NCBI GenBank assembly: GCA_035644395.1
Contig: DASQOR010000079.1
Location: forward strand, 47,634 to 111,633
DNA: 64,000 bases
Direction of reading: 5' to 3'
Origin: JBGPLJ01 sp035644395
GTDB taxonomy: Bacteria; Pseudomonadota; Gammaproteobacteria; Steroidobacterales; Steroidobacteraceae
In this document: piece after piece, positions 44,346 to 53,434 of the stretch
How positions within the stretch are numbered: the first letter of the stretch is position 1
Layout: every line of letters starts with the position of its first letter
The notes under the pieces: model-generated
Told to the model about the DNA's origin: nothing
The model's input: only the letters and a program-made list of their open reading frames with translations
Databases searched by the model: none
Made by a program: the position numbers and the translations under genes

Positions 44346-45968
44346 GTGTCAAAACCGCTGTGTATCGCGCTCGCCCAACTCGACTTCTTCGTCGGCGACG
44401 TTGAGGGCAATGCAGAACGCGTGCTGGCCGCCGCGGCCGATGCGCGCGATCGCCTGAAGGCGGATCTCGTCGCCTTCCCCGAACTGACGCTGTCCGGCTA
44501 TCCGCCGGAGGACTTGCTCTTCCACGCGAGCATGCGGCGCAAGGTGAGCGAGGCCCTGGGTCGCGTCGTTCGTGAACTCAACGGCATCGCGGCGATCGTC
44601 GGCTTCCCGGAATACGACGGGCGCGCCATCTACAATTCGGCGGCGCTCATCGACGGCGGCCGCATTTCGGCCAAGCACCGCAAGGAATGCCTGCCGAACT
44701 ACAAGGTGTTCGACGAGAAGCGCTACTTCACCGCATCGCCGGTTGCCACCGTCGTGGAATTCCGGGGCATTCGTCTGGGCATGCTGATCTGCGAGGACAT
44801 CTGGGAACCCGAGCCAGCGCGCCGGTCGAAAGCGGCAGGCGCCGAACTCCTCGTCGTCATCAACGGCTCACCCTACGAGGTGAATTACCAGGCGCGGCGC
44901 GAGCGGGTCGCGCAGGACCGCGTGCGTGAAGTCTCGCTGCCCATGCTTTACGTCAACGTGGTCGGGGCGCAGGACGAACTCGTGTTCGATGGCGGTGCGT
45001 TCGCGATGAATTCAGTTGGCGAGATCGTGAGGCGCGCGGCCGCGTTCCAGCCGGGCATTGAGCTCATGGAGGTCGTGCGCCTTGCGGGGCGGGTCGAACC
45101 CGTCGCCGGTGAAATCGTTCCCTGGCTCGCGCAGGAGCCGAGCGTCTACAGCGCGCTCGTGCTTGGCGTGCGCGACTACGTCGAGAAGCATCACTTCCCG
45201 GGCGTCGTCATCGGGCTTTCCGGCGGCGTCGACTCCGCGCTGACCCTCGCGATTGCTGTCGACGCGCTCGGCGCCGACCGCGTCCAGGCCGTCATGATGC
45301 CGTCGCGCTACACCTCGCCGATGAGTCTCGAAGACGCCGAAGGCCAGGCGCGCGGGCTTGGCGTGAAATACAGCGTGATCTCGATCGAAGGCATGTTCGA
45401 GGCGACGCTCGCGGCGCTGCACCGGGAATTCGAAGGCCGCAAGCCCGACACGACCGAGGAGAACATCCAGGCGCGCTGCCGCGGAGTCCTCCTGATGGCG
45501 ATCTCGAACAAGACGGGCCGCATGCTGCTCACGACGGGCAACAAGAGCGAGATGGCGGTCGGCTACGCGACGCTCTATGGGGACATGAATGGCGGTTTCG
45601 CGCCGATCAAGGATTGCAGCAAGCTCCTGGTCTATCGCCTCGCGCGCTATCGCAATGCCCGTGGCGCGGTGATTCCCGAGCGCGTGCTGACGCGGCCGCC
45701 GTCCGCCGAGCTGCGGCACGGCCAGAAGGACAGCGACTCGCTGCCGCCCTACGAGATTCTGGACCCGATCCTCGAGGCCTTCATCGAGGAGGACCTGTCG
45801 GTCGACGGCATCGCGGCGCGCGGGTTCGACCGGGAAACGGTCGGCCGCGTTCTCGACATGGTGAAAAGGAATGAATACAAGCGGCGGCAGGCGCCGCCCG
45901 GCGTGCGCGTGAGCGGCCGGGCCTTTGGCCGCGACTGGCGCTACCCGATCACGAGCGGCTACAAATGA
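44346..45968 (+). CDS. nadE: Glutamine-dependent NAD+ synthase
   Basis: NadE amidates nicotinate adenine dinucleotide to NAD+. The 540-residue, two-domain form has an N-terminal nitrilase-type glutaminase with Glu in FPELTLSGYPPEDL, Lys in KECLPNYKVFDEKRYF and Cys in LICEDIWEP. The C-terminal synthase domain has the ATP pyrophosphatase motif GLSGGVDSALTLA and TTGNKSEMAVGYATLYGDM. Because the glutaminase is fused, glutamine can serve as nitrogen donor. GTG at 44346; the stop codon forms the first base of a 36-bp inverted repeat. Confidence 0.97.
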   Translation: MSKPLCIALAQLDFFVGDVEGNAERVLAAAADARDRLKADLVAFPELTLSGYPPEDLLFHASMRRKVSEALGRVVRELNGIAAIVGFPEYDGRAIYNSAALIDGGRISAKHRKECLPNYKVFDEKRYFTASPVATVVEFRGIRLGMLICEDIWEPEPARRSKAAGAELLVVINGSPYEVNYQARRERVAQDRVREVSLPMLYVNVVGAQDELVFDGGAFAMNSVGEIVRRAAAFQPGIELMEVVRLAGRVEPVAGEIVPWLAQEPSVYSALVLGVRDYVEKHHFPGVVIGLSGGVDSALTLAIAVDALGADRVQAVMMPSRYTSPMSLEDAEGQARGLGVKYSVISIEGMFEATLAALHREFEGRKPDTTEENIQARCRGVLLMAISNKTGRMLLTTGNKSEMAVGYATLYGDMNGGFAPIKDCSKLLVYRLARYRNARGAVIPERVLTRPPSAELRHGQKDSDSLPPYEILDPILEAFIEEDLSVDGIAARGFDRETVGRVLDMVKRNEYKRRQAPPGVRVSGRAFGRDWRYPITSGYK

Positions 45969-46051
45969 AACCGGTGCCGGTGTTGGATAACTGGGGACTT
46001 GAGCCACAACCTTCCCTCAAGTCCCCAGTTATCCAACACCGGCACCGGTTT
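45968..46051. repeat. Perfect 36-bp inverted repeat filling a convergent gene junction
   Basis: Arms at 45968-46003 and 46016-46051 are exact reverse complements with a 12-base loop. The left arm starts on the last base of the nadE stop, and the right arm ends inside the TAA stop of the minus-strand lipoprotein gene, so it fills the junction exactly. It contains GGTGCCGGTGTTGGATAAC and GGGGACTTGAG. A shared bidirectional terminator is likely, though the T-runs are short. Confidence 0.9.
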
Positions 46052-46754
46052 ATGAGGTCGGGCCCGGTTCTACCGCGGAACCCGGCGCGCTGTCGTACAC
46101 GCGCCTGAATTCCATGTTCGGCAGTTCGCCCCGGCCGTTGATTTTCACGGCGACGATGAGCTGGCTGCGGTCCGCGCTGAGCGCGTAGCGTTCGACGATT
46201 TGCGGGCGGTTGCGCCCGCTCGTGTCGATGACGAATTCCCGCCCGTCCCAGCCGGAGCTTTGATCCGCGACGCCTCCCGGCACCGATACCACGCTGTGGC
46301 CGCCCGGAGTGAACTTGCGCAGATGCGTGCCATTGTCGATGGCGACTTCCGTCGCGCTCTGCCGGATCCTGAGGATGCCGCGACCGGCGCCGAATTGCCG
46401 CTCGACCTCCGCCGCCAAGCCGCTGTCGTGCTGCCGCTGCGGCCTGCGGCCGTCATAGGGCGCATCACTGGACGTGCGACGCTGCTGGCCGGAGCCGCCC
46501 GGCAGCCCGGCCTCGGATTCATCGCCGTCGCTCGCCGCGGGAGGCGGCGCTTGTCTCTGCCGCTCGCGCATCTTCTCGAAGAGTTTGGCGGGGTCATCGC
46601 TCGCGGCGCGATTCAACTTCCACGTACCACTGAGATCGATCGCCGGCGAAGAGGAACTCTCGAACGTGCCAACCGTTGAGCAGGCGGCAAGCGCGAGCAT
46701 CGCCACAATGAGAATCGTGCTTGCGCTCGGCCGGCGGGTGAAACCTCGGAGCAT
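46050..46754 (-). CDS. Predicted lipoprotein of unknown function
   Basis: I do not recognise a named family. The 234-residue product has a lipoprotein signal peptide with lipobox LAAC and Cys25, then IDLSGTWKLNRAASDDP, a motif I know from uncharacterised proteobacterial secreted proteins. A Gln/Arg/Pro/Gly-rich linker (about 65-120) follows, and then a beta-rich C-terminal part (ILRIRQSATEVAIDNG, YALSADRSQLIVAVKI). ATG at 46754 starts the signal peptide; a GTG at 46796 would add 14 residues and overlap bamD. It is downstream of bamD on the same strand with 23 bases between, so co-transcription and an envelope role are plausible but unproven. Confidence 0.75.
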   Translation of the reverse strand: MLRGFTRRPSASTILIVAMLALAACSTVGTFESSSSPAIDLSGTWKLNRAASDDPAKLFEKMRERQRQAPPPAASDGDESEAGLPGGSGQQRRTSSDAPYDGRRPQRQHDSGLAAEVERQFGAGRGILRIRQSATEVAIDNGTHLRKFTPGGHSVVSVPGGVADQSSGWDGREFVIDTSGRNRPQIVERYALSADRSQLIVAVKINGRGELPNMEFRRVYDSAPGSAVEPGPTS

Positions 46755-46777
46755 GGGCAAGGGCGTGGCTCGGCAGC

Positions 46778-47584
46778 TCAGCCCCAGAAGTGCCACCAGC
46801 TCTTCTTTTCTTTGCCCGCGCCGCCTTCGCCCTCCGGGTAGTTCGCCTGGTAGACGGCCTGCGTCTTCTCGGCGAGATCCGGCAGATCCATCTTGCGATA
46901 GGCGCTGATCATGATCTTGAGCGCTTCCGGCACGGCGGGCGAGCCGTCGTAGTGCTCGATCGTGTATTGCGCCCGATTGAGCGCCGCGACATAGGCGCCG
47001 CGCTTCATGTAGTAGCGGGCGACTTCGATCTCGTAGTTCGCGAGGCGGTTGCGCAGATACACCATGCGGCGCTCGGCGTCGTGGGCGTAGATGCTGTGCG
47101 GGTATTGCTGCACCAGGGTCTGGAACGCCGTGAAGGACTTCAGGCCGTCAACCGGTGGACGCTCGGTCAGATCGACCCGGAAGAAGCGTTCCATGAAGTT
47201 CGGTACCGCCTCGAAATAGACGAGACCCTTGATGTAATAAGCGTAGTCGCAGCGCGGATGCGTCGGGTTCTCGCGGATGAACTGGTCGGCCGCGTCGACG
47301 GCCGACTCCTGCTCGTTGCTCCGGTAATAGGCGTACATCAGGTCGAGCCGCGCCTGCCTGGCCGATTCGCTGAAGGGGTAGCGGGCCTCGAGCGCCTCGT
47401 ACAGGCGGATGGCAAGTTCGTAGTTCGAGCTGTTCAGTTCCTTGCGCGCGCGCTGGTAGATCTGCTCGGGATTCGACATCTGCGCGTCTTCTTTGGACAT
47501 GCCGCGGTGACAGCCGGCAACGCCGGCAAGCGCGGCACAAAGCACGGTGGCGGCGAGCCACCGGGCGGGGATTCGTGTGATCAC
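46778..47584 (-). CDS. bamD: Outer-membrane protein assembly factor BamD
   Basis: BamD is the essential lipoprotein partner of BamA in inserting outer-membrane beta-barrels. The 268-residue protein has a lipobox VAGC with Cys25 and five TPR-like repeats, with LYEALEARYPFSESARQARL and RENPTHPRCDYAYYIKGL matching the family. A basic tail GKEKKSWWHFWG follows. GTG at 47584 starts the signal peptide; no ATG is available nearby. A TATAAT at 47623-47618 (minus strand) is a good -10 for it. Divergent from rluD, as in other gammaproteobacteria. Confidence 0.95.
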   Translation of the reverse strand: MITRIPARWLAATVLCAALAGVAGCHRGMSKEDAQMSNPEQIYQRARKELNSSNYELAIRLYEALEARYPFSESARQARLDLMYAYYRSNEQESAVDAADQFIRENPTHPRCDYAYYIKGLVYFEAVPNFMERFFRVDLTERPPVDGLKSFTAFQTLVQQYPHSIYAHDAERRMVYLRNRLANYEIEVARYYMKRGAYVAALNRAQYTIEHYDGSPAVPEALKIMISAYRKMDLPDLAEKTQAVYQANYPEGEGGAGKEKKSWWHFWG

Positions 47585-47681
47585 AGGTCTCGTTGTCCTG
47601 GGTTTATAGTGGCGCGAATTATAGCCCAAAGGGTCCGCCTGCCTTTGACAGGTCGCGGGACCCGAGTTCCATCGAAGTCCT

Positions 47682-48644
47682 ATGACCGAAGAGAACGACA
47701 CTACCGTGGTCGAGGTGCCGGCCGCACTTGCCGGGGCGCGGCTGGATGCCGGGCTTGCGAAGCTCCTGCCGCAGCATTCAAGGACCCGGATCCGCGGGTG
47801 GATCGACCTCGGCCTCGCCCGCATGGACGGCCGGGTCTGCCGGCCCCGCGACCGGCTGTTCGGCGGCGAACGCATTACGGTCGCGATTCCGCGCGTCGCA
47901 CTCGTCGAAACCGAAGCGCAGGCGATCAAGCTCGCCATCGTGCACATGGACGATGCGCTCTACGTGGTCAACAAGCCGGCGGGCCTGGTCGTGCATCCCG
48001 GCGCCGGCAATCCGGATCGAACACTCCTCAACGCGCTGCTCGCTCTCGATCCCGGACTGCGGGAAGTGCCGCGCGCGGGCATCGTGCATCGGCTGGACAA
48101 GGACACGAGCGGCCTGCTGGTGGTCGCGCGCACGCCCGAGGCGCAGACCGCGCTCGTGCGGCTGCTCGCCGCGCGTGCGATCCAGCGGGAATACCTTGCG
48201 ATCTGCGTCGGCCTCGTGCGCAGCGGCGGCAGCGTCGATGCACCGATTGCACGTCATCGCGGCGACCGCACGCGCATGGCGGTGCGCACGGAAGGCCGGG
48301 AGGCGCGCACGCATTACCGCGTGGTCGAGCGGTTTCGGGGCCACTCGCTCCTGCGCGTGGCGCTCGAGACGGGCCGCACACATCAGATTCGCGTGCATCT
48401 CGCGCATATCAAGGCGCCGATCGTCGGTGATCCAGTCTATGGCGGCCGCTTGCGGGTGCCGCGTGGCGCTACGCCGCCACTCGTGAAATCACTTGCCGCC
48501 TTCAAGCGCCAGGCATTGCATGCCGAGCGCCTGGCGCTCGAACATCCGGTGACTGGCGAGTCGCTCGAGTGGACGGTGCCGATGCCCGCCGACCTGGCGG
48601 CGCTCGTGAAAGCTCTGCGCATCGACGCGGCGACCGCGCAGTGA
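47682..48644 (+). CDS. rluD: 23S rRNA pseudouridine synthase RluD
   Basis: RluD makes pseudouridines 1911, 1915 and 1917 in helix 69 of 23S rRNA. The 320-residue protein has an N-terminal S4 RNA-binding domain (ARLDAGLAKLLPQHSRTRIR), NKPAGLVVHPGAGN, and the catalytic motif HRLDKDTSGLLVVAR with Asp139, the same number as in E. coli. It then has GRTHQIRVHLAHI. ATG at 47682; the stop overlaps pgeF as GTGA. The rluD-pgeF-clpB order opposite bamD is conserved. Confidence 0.97.
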   Translation: MTEENDTTVVEVPAALAGARLDAGLAKLLPQHSRTRIRGWIDLGLARMDGRVCRPRDRLFGGERITVAIPRVALVETEAQAIKLAIVHMDDALYVVNKPAGLVVHPGAGNPDRTLLNALLALDPGLREVPRAGIVHRLDKDTSGLLVVARTPEAQTALVRLLAARAIQREYLAICVGLVRSGGSVDAPIARHRGDRTRMAVRTEGREARTHYRVVERFRGHSLLRVALETGRTHQIRVHLAHIKAPIVGDPVYGGRLRVPRGATPPLVKSLAAFKRQALHAERLALEHPVTGESLEWTVPMPADLAALVKALRIDAATAQ

Positions 48645-49387
48645 CGGACGCCAGCGGAATAGTCTTGCGCCCGGACTGGCCCGTGCACGGCCGGGTACGG
48701 GCCGCCCAGTCGCTGCGACTGGGCGGCGTGAGCCAGGGGCCCTTCGAGTCGCTCAACCTGGGCACTCATGTCGGCGACGCGCCGGACGCCGTTGCCGAAA
48801 ATCGCGCGCGTCTGCGGTTTGCCCTCGATCTTCCGGCAGAACCCCTGTGGCTTGAGCAGGTGCACGGCTCGGCCGTGATCGACGCCGACCGCGAGGATCT
48901 GCGCCCTGCAGATGCGGTCGTCACGTCGAAACCCGCGATGGTCTGCGCCATCCAGACGGCTGATTGCCTGCCTGTTCTCTTCGCCGATGCCTCGGGTTCG
49001 CGGGTCGGCGCGGCCCATGCGGGCTGGCGGGGATTGGCGGGCGGCGTCCTCGAAGCGGCCGTGCGCGCCATGGATCGTGAACCGCAGTTGCTGACGGCGT
49101 GGCTTGGCCCCGCCATTGGACCGGAGCACTTCGAAGTGGGTCCCGAGGTGCGCCAAGCGCTTCTTGCGCACGACGGCGCGGCGGCAGCCGCATTGACACT
49201 CAATACCCGCGGCCGCTGGCAAGCCGATCTCTTCCAGTTGGCCCGCAGGCGGCTCACGGCCATCGGCGTCAGCCGGATTTACGGTGGCGGCTGGTGTACG
49301 TATCGCGACTCGAAGCGATGCTTTTCCCATCGGCGCGACGATGGGTGCAGCGGGCGGATGGCGACGCTCGTCTGGCTCGACCCCTGA
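48641..49387 (+). CDS. pgeF: Peptidoglycan editing factor PgeF (YfiH, multicopper oxidase/polyphenol oxidase family)
   Basis: This family (YfiH/YlmD/LACC1-like) has been linked to removing wrongly built L-Ser-containing peptidoglycan precursors and to purine nucleoside chemistry. The 248-residue protein has the metal-site pieces His in EQVHGSAV, Cys in QTADCLPVLF and His in AAHAGWRGLAGGVLEA, plus LGPAIGPEHFEVG. GTG at 48641 overlaps the rluD stop; family similarity starts within a few residues. The exact reaction cannot be told from sequence. Confidence 0.94.
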   Translation: MTDASGIVLRPDWPVHGRVRAAQSLRLGGVSQGPFESLNLGTHVGDAPDAVAENRARLRFALDLPAEPLWLEQVHGSAVIDADREDLRPADAVVTSKPAMVCAIQTADCLPVLFADASGSRVGAAHAGWRGLAGGVLEAAVRAMDREPQLLTAWLGPAIGPEHFEVGPEVRQALLAHDGAAAAALTLNTRGRWQADLFQLARRRLTAIGVSRIYGGGWCTYRDSKRCFSHRRDDGCSGRMATLVWLDP

Positions 49388-49444
49388 GGGGCGCGTGCTA
49401 GGATCGGCGCTCGAAGCGCCCTTCAAGCGCGCGGCAGACCCCGG

Positions 49445-50239
49445 ATGTCGACCCTCGCCTGGATCATCGTAGCGGCCGCTGCCGGCGGCGTGCTGAGCGT
49501 GCTCTTCGCCGCGCTCTTTCTCCTGACGCCGGAACGCGCGCGGACCGCAGCGCTCCCGCATTTCGTCAGTTTTGCGACGGGCGCCTTGCTCGGTGCCGCA
49601 TTGCTCTCGCTGTTACCGCAAGCGCTGCACATGGCAGGCGCCGGACATGCGGACCGTGTCGGCCTCGCGCTCGTCATCGGCATCCTGCTCTTCTTCATCC
49701 TCGAGAAATGGGTTCTGTGGCGGCATTCGCATGACGACGACGGCAACGGGCACTCGCAAGCGCACGGCCACACGCACGCGCACGGGGCGGCCAGCAACGA
49801 TCGTGTCGCGGCCAGCCTGATCCTGATCGGCGACGGCATCCACAATGCACTGGACGGCGTCGCAATCGCGGCGGCCTTCATGAGCGGCACCGAAGTCGGC
49901 ATCGTCACCAGCGTCGCGGTCATCGCCCACGAGATTCCGCACGAGGTCGGCGCCTTCGCGATTCTTCTGCACGGCGGGATGTCACGCTCACGCGCGCTGG
50001 CCTTCAACCTGCTGTCCGGCCTGACGTCCGTGCTGGGCGGTCTCGCGGCCTACTTTGCGCTGGGGCACGCGGTGTCGGCCTTACCCTATGCGATTGCGCT
50101 GGCCGCCGCGTCGCTCCTTTATGTCGCCATGGCGGATCTCATCCCTGGCCTGCACCGGCAGGTCTCGGTGGGGGCGGGGGCCAGGCAGGTGGCCCTGATT
50201 GGCGTCGGGGTGGCACTCATCTTCTATCTAGCCGACTGA
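49445..50239 (+). CDS. ZIP-family divalent metal transporter
   Basis: ZIP proteins import zinc or other divalent metals. The 264-residue protein has about eight membrane helices. A His-rich cytoplasmic loop at about residues 98-117 (HSHDDDGNGHSQAHGHTHAH) is followed by the metal-site helices HNALDGVAIAAAF and AHEIPHEVGAFAILL. ATG at 49445. TAGGAT preceded by TGC at 49397-49405 could be its -10. A GC-rich 7-bp hairpin (50250-50267) follows the gene. Metal choice is not decided by sequence. Confidence 0.92.
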   Translation: MSTLAWIIVAAAAGGVLSVLFAALFLLTPERARTAALPHFVSFATGALLGAALLSLLPQALHMAGAGHADRVGLALVIGILLFFILEKWVLWRHSHDDDGNGHSQAHGHTHAHGAASNDRVAASLILIGDGIHNALDGVAIAAAFMSGTEVGIVTSVAVIAHEIPHEVGAFAILLHGGMSRSRALAFNLLSGLTSVLGGLAAYFALGHAVSALPYAIALAAASLLYVAMADLIPGLHRQVSVGAGARQVALIGVGVALIFYLAD

Positions 50240-50275
50240 CCGGGGGGTCGGGCGCCCCAAGGCGCCCCCAAGCCA

Positions 50276-50302
50276 TTGAATTGGCTGGATGTGGCCTTAG
50301 AT
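50276..50302 (+). promoter_or_regulatory. Possible heat-shock-type promoter of clpB
   Basis: TTGAAT (50276-50281) and CCTTAGAT (50295-50302), spacer 13, partly match the sigma32 pattern (CTTGAAA and CCCCATNT). clpB is a classic sigma32 target, but the -10 match is weak and this is a guess. Confidence 0.3.
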
Positions 50303-50331
50303 CCCGGCGCGAACCCCGAGGGGAGTGGCCT

Positions 50332-52923
50332 ATGCGGATGGACAAGCTGACGAGCAAATTCCAGCTGGCGCTTGCGGATGCGCAGTCGCTGGCTGTCGGC
50401 CGTGACCATCAGTTCATCGAACCCGCGCATCTGCTCTATGCCTTGATCGACCAGCAGGGCGGCAGCGTCCGGCCCCTTCTCTCGAAGGCGGGCGCCAACG
50501 TCAACAAGCTGCGCTCGGACCTCGGCGCATTGCTCGAGCGGCTGTCGAAGGTGGAAGGCGCGCCCGGCGAGGTGCATGTCTCGACCGAGCTCAATCGGCT
50601 CCTCAACGTGACGGACAAGCTCGCGCAGAAGCGGGGCGATCAATACATCGCGAGCGAGCTTTTCGCACTCGCGGCGTTCGAGGACAAAGGCGAACTTGCG
50701 CGGGTCCTCAAGGATTCCGGAGCCGTGCGCGGTGCAGTTGAAAAGGCGATCGACGAAGTGCGGGGCGGCGCGAAGGTCGACGATGCGAATGCCGAGGAGA
50801 GCCGCCAGGCGCTCGAGAGGTACACCATCGACCTCACCGAGCGCGCCGAGCAAAGCAAGCTCGATCCCGTGATCGGCCGCGACGACGAGATCCGTCGCAC
50901 GATCCAGGTGCTGCAGCGGCGCACGAAGAACAACCCCGTGCTCATCGGCGAGCCGGGCGTCGGCAAGACGGCTATTGTCGAAGGTCTCGCGCAGCGCATC
51001 GTCAACGGGGAAGTGCCGGAGGGCCTGAAGGACAAGCGCATCCTCGCGCTCGACATGGGCTCGCTCATCGCGGGTGCGAAATTCCGCGGCGAATTCGAAG
51101 AGCGGCTGAAGGCCGTGCTCGCCGACCTCGCGAAGCAGGAAGGCCAGGTGATCCTCTTCATCGACGAGCTGCACACCGTGGTCGGCGCCGGCAAGGCCGA
51201 GGGCGCGATGGACGCCGGCAACATGCTGAAGCCCGCGCTGGCGCGCGGCGAATTGCATTGCGTCGGCGCGACCACGCTCGACGAGTACCGCAGGTATCTC
51301 GAGAAGGATGCGGCGCTCGAGCGGCGTTTCCAGAAGGTGCTGGTCAACGAGCCCTCCGTCGAAGACACCATCGCGATCCTGCGCGGGCTCAAGCAGCGCT
51401 ATGAGACGCACCATGACGTCGAGATCACGGATCCCGCGATCGTCGCCGCGGCGACGCTCTCGCACCGCTACATCGCCGACCGGCAGCTGCCCGACAAGGC
51501 GATCGACCTCATCGACGAGGCGGCGGCGCGCATCCGCATGGAAATCGATTCGAAGCCCGAGGCGCTCGATCGCCTCGAACGTCGGCTGATCCAGCTCAAG
51601 ATCGAACGCGAAGCCCTCAAGAAGGAGAGCGACGAGGCGTCGAAGAAGCGGCTGTCGGCGCTCGACATCGATATCAAGGCTCGCGAGAAGGAATACGCGG
51701 ATCTCGAAGAGGTCTGGAAGGCCGAGAAGGCGGTGCTGCAGGGTGCCGCGCAGGTCAACAAGGATCTCGAGCGCGCCCGGGTCGAAATGGAGACTGCGCG
51801 CCGCGCGAGCAACCTGCAACGCATGGCGGAACTGCAATACGGCACGATTCCCGAGCTCGAACGCAAGCTTGCGCAGGCGCTCGAGGCCGAGAAGCGCGAA
51901 GCGCAGCTGGTGCGCAACAAGGTCACGGACGAGGAAATCGCCGAGATCGTCTCGAAGTGGACCGGCATTCCGGTGTCGAAGATGCTCGAGGGCGAGCGCG
52001 AGAAACTCCTGCGCATGGAAGAGGAGCTCGAGCAGCGCGTCGTCGGCCAGGATGAGGCGGTGCGCATCGTCGCGAATGCCATTCGTCGTTCACGCGCCGG
52101 GCTATCGGACCCCAAGCGCCCGACCGGCTCCTTCCTCTTTCTCGGGCCGACCGGCGTCGGCAAGACCGAGCTCTGCAAGGCGCTCGCGGAATTCCTCTTC
52201 GACACGGAAGACGCGCTCGTGCGCATCGACATGTCGGAATTCATGGAGAAGCACTCGGTCGCGCGCCTCATCGGCGCGCCGCCCGGTTACGTCGGCTATG
52301 AGGAAGGCGGCTATCTCACGGAAGCCGTGCGCCGCCGCCCCTACTCGGTGATCCTGCTCGATGAAGTCGAGAAAGCGCATCCGGACGTCTTCAATGTGCT
52401 GCTGCAGGTGCTGGACGACGGCCGCCTGACGGACGGGCAGGGCCGCACGGTCGACTTCCGCAACACGGTCATCATCCTCACCTCGAACCTCGGCTCCGGG
52501 CTCATCCAGGAACTTGCCGGCGAGGCGAACTACGCCAGGATGAAGTCCGCCGTGCTCGAAGTCGTGCAGCAGAACTTCCGGCCCGAGTTCATCAACCGGC
52601 TCGACGACATTGTCGTCTTCCATCCGCTCGGCGCGGACCAGATCCGGGTCATCGTCGACATCCAGCTCGGATACCTGCGCAAGCGCCTGGCCGAACGTGA
52701 CATCGAACTCGTGCTCGACGACGCGGCCCGCGATCACCTGGGCGAGGCCGGCTATGACCCGGTGTACGGCGCGCGCCCGCTCAAGCGCACGATCCAGCAG
52801 CGCATCGAGAATCCGCTCGCCCAAAAGATCCTGAAGGGCGAGTTTGGCCCCGGACGGCGAGTGCGGATTTCCGTGCAGGGCGGGGAGCTCGAGTTTTCCT
52901 CGGAAGCCCGCAAGGGCGGCTGA
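50332..52923 (+). CDS. clpB: Disaggregase ClpB
   Basis: ClpB is the AAA+ hexamer that works with DnaK to rescue aggregated proteins. The 863-residue protein has the N domain (DKLTSKFQLALADAQSLAVG). The first AAA+ module has GEPGVGKTAIVEGLAQRI (Walker A) and ILFIDELHTVVGAG. The long coiled-coil M domain spans about residues 410-530. The second AAA+ module has GPTGVGKTELCKALAEFLF, the pore loop GAPPGYVGYEEGG and ILLDEVEKAHPDVFNVLLQ. ATG at 50332 follows GAGGGGAGTGGCC; a second ATG two codons later is possible. Confidence 0.98.
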   Translation: MRMDKLTSKFQLALADAQSLAVGRDHQFIEPAHLLYALIDQQGGSVRPLLSKAGANVNKLRSDLGALLERLSKVEGAPGEVHVSTELNRLLNVTDKLAQKRGDQYIASELFALAAFEDKGELARVLKDSGAVRGAVEKAIDEVRGGAKVDDANAEESRQALERYTIDLTERAEQSKLDPVIGRDDEIRRTIQVLQRRTKNNPVLIGEPGVGKTAIVEGLAQRIVNGEVPEGLKDKRILALDMGSLIAGAKFRGEFEERLKAVLADLAKQEGQVILFIDELHTVVGAGKAEGAMDAGNMLKPALARGELHCVGATTLDEYRRYLEKDAALERRFQKVLVNEPSVEDTIAILRGLKQRYETHHDVEITDPAIVAAATLSHRYIADRQLPDKAIDLIDEAAARIRMEIDSKPEALDRLERRLIQLKIEREALKKESDEASKKRLSALDIDIKAREKEYADLEEVWKAEKAVLQGAAQVNKDLERARVEMETARRASNLQRMAELQYGTIPELERKLAQALEAEKREAQLVRNKVTDEEIAEIVSKWTGIPVSKMLEGEREKLLRMEEELEQRVVGQDEAVRIVANAIRRSRAGLSDPKRPTGSFLFLGPTGVGKTELCKALAEFLFDTEDALVRIDMSEFMEKHSVARLIGAPPGYVGYEEGGYLTEAVRRRPYSVILLDEVEKAHPDVFNVLLQVLDDGRLTDGQGRTVDFRNTVIILTSNLGSGLIQELAGEANYARMKSAVLEVVQQNFRPEFINRLDDIVVFHPLGADQIRVIVDIQLGYLRKRLAERDIELVLDDAARDHLGEAGYDPVYGARPLKRTIQQRIENPLAQKILKGEFGPGRRVRISVQGGELEFSSEARKGG

Positions 52924-52975
52924 TTCCCCTGTAAAATCCGGACGGCCGGAATCTACGGGGAGAGGCGGATCATTC

Positions 52976-53434
52976 ATGCCGTTTTACGAGTACGAGTGCG
53001 CGAAGTGCGGTCACCAGTTCGAAGCCATGCAGAAGATTTCCGATGCGCCGCTCGGCAAGTGCCCGGAATGCGGCAGGCGCGCCCTGAAGAAGCTGATGTC
53101 CTCGCCGGTCTTTCGCTTGAAGGGCTCGGGCTGGTACGAAACCGATTTCAAGTCGGACAAGGAAGGCAAGCGTAATCTCGCCGACGCGCCCGACAAGGAC
53201 GAGAAGAAGGACGAGAAGAGCGAAGAGAAGAAAGACGACAAGAAGGAAGACAAGAAGGACGACAAGAAGGGCGAGCAGCAAGGCGAGGCGAAGAAGGCAG
53301 AAGCCAGGTCCGAAGCCCCGACCGAATCGAAAGGCGAGAGCCCAGCCAAATCCACGGCCGCGAGCGCAACAAGCGCCAAGACGCCGAAGCAGAAGTCACG
53401 GGCGCCGAGGCCCAAGGCGCGCAAAGCGAAATGA
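52976..53434 (+). CDS. FmdB-type zinc ribbon protein with charged tail
   Basis: The first 45 or so residues are an FmdB/CxxC zinc ribbon (MPFYEYECAKCGHQFE with Cys8, Cys11 and a second CPEC), a widespread family of unknown role. After SPVFRLKGSGWYETDFK comes an 80-residue low-complexity tail of repeated Lys/Asp/Glu units (DKKEDKKDDKK), then Ala/Ser/Lys-rich text ending KARKAK. ATG at 52976 follows GGGGAGAGG. It overlaps the DUF502 gene by ATGA and sits before aspS, as in other gamma- and betaproteobacteria, so a co-regulated role is likely but unknown. Confidence 0.88.
   Translation: MPFYEYECAKCGHQFEAMQKISDAPLGKCPECGRRALKKLMSSPVFRLKGSGWYETDFKSDKEGKRNLADAPDKDEKKDEKSEEKKDDKKEDKKDDKKGEQQGEAKKAEARSEAPTESKGESPAKSTAASATSAKTPKQKSRAPRPKARKAK

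Noticed and set aside
53190..53290. Tandem AAGAAGGACGA-like repeats as a DNA repeat element
   Set aside because: They are in frame within the Lys/Asp/Glu tail of the FmdB-type protein and explained by its codon pattern.
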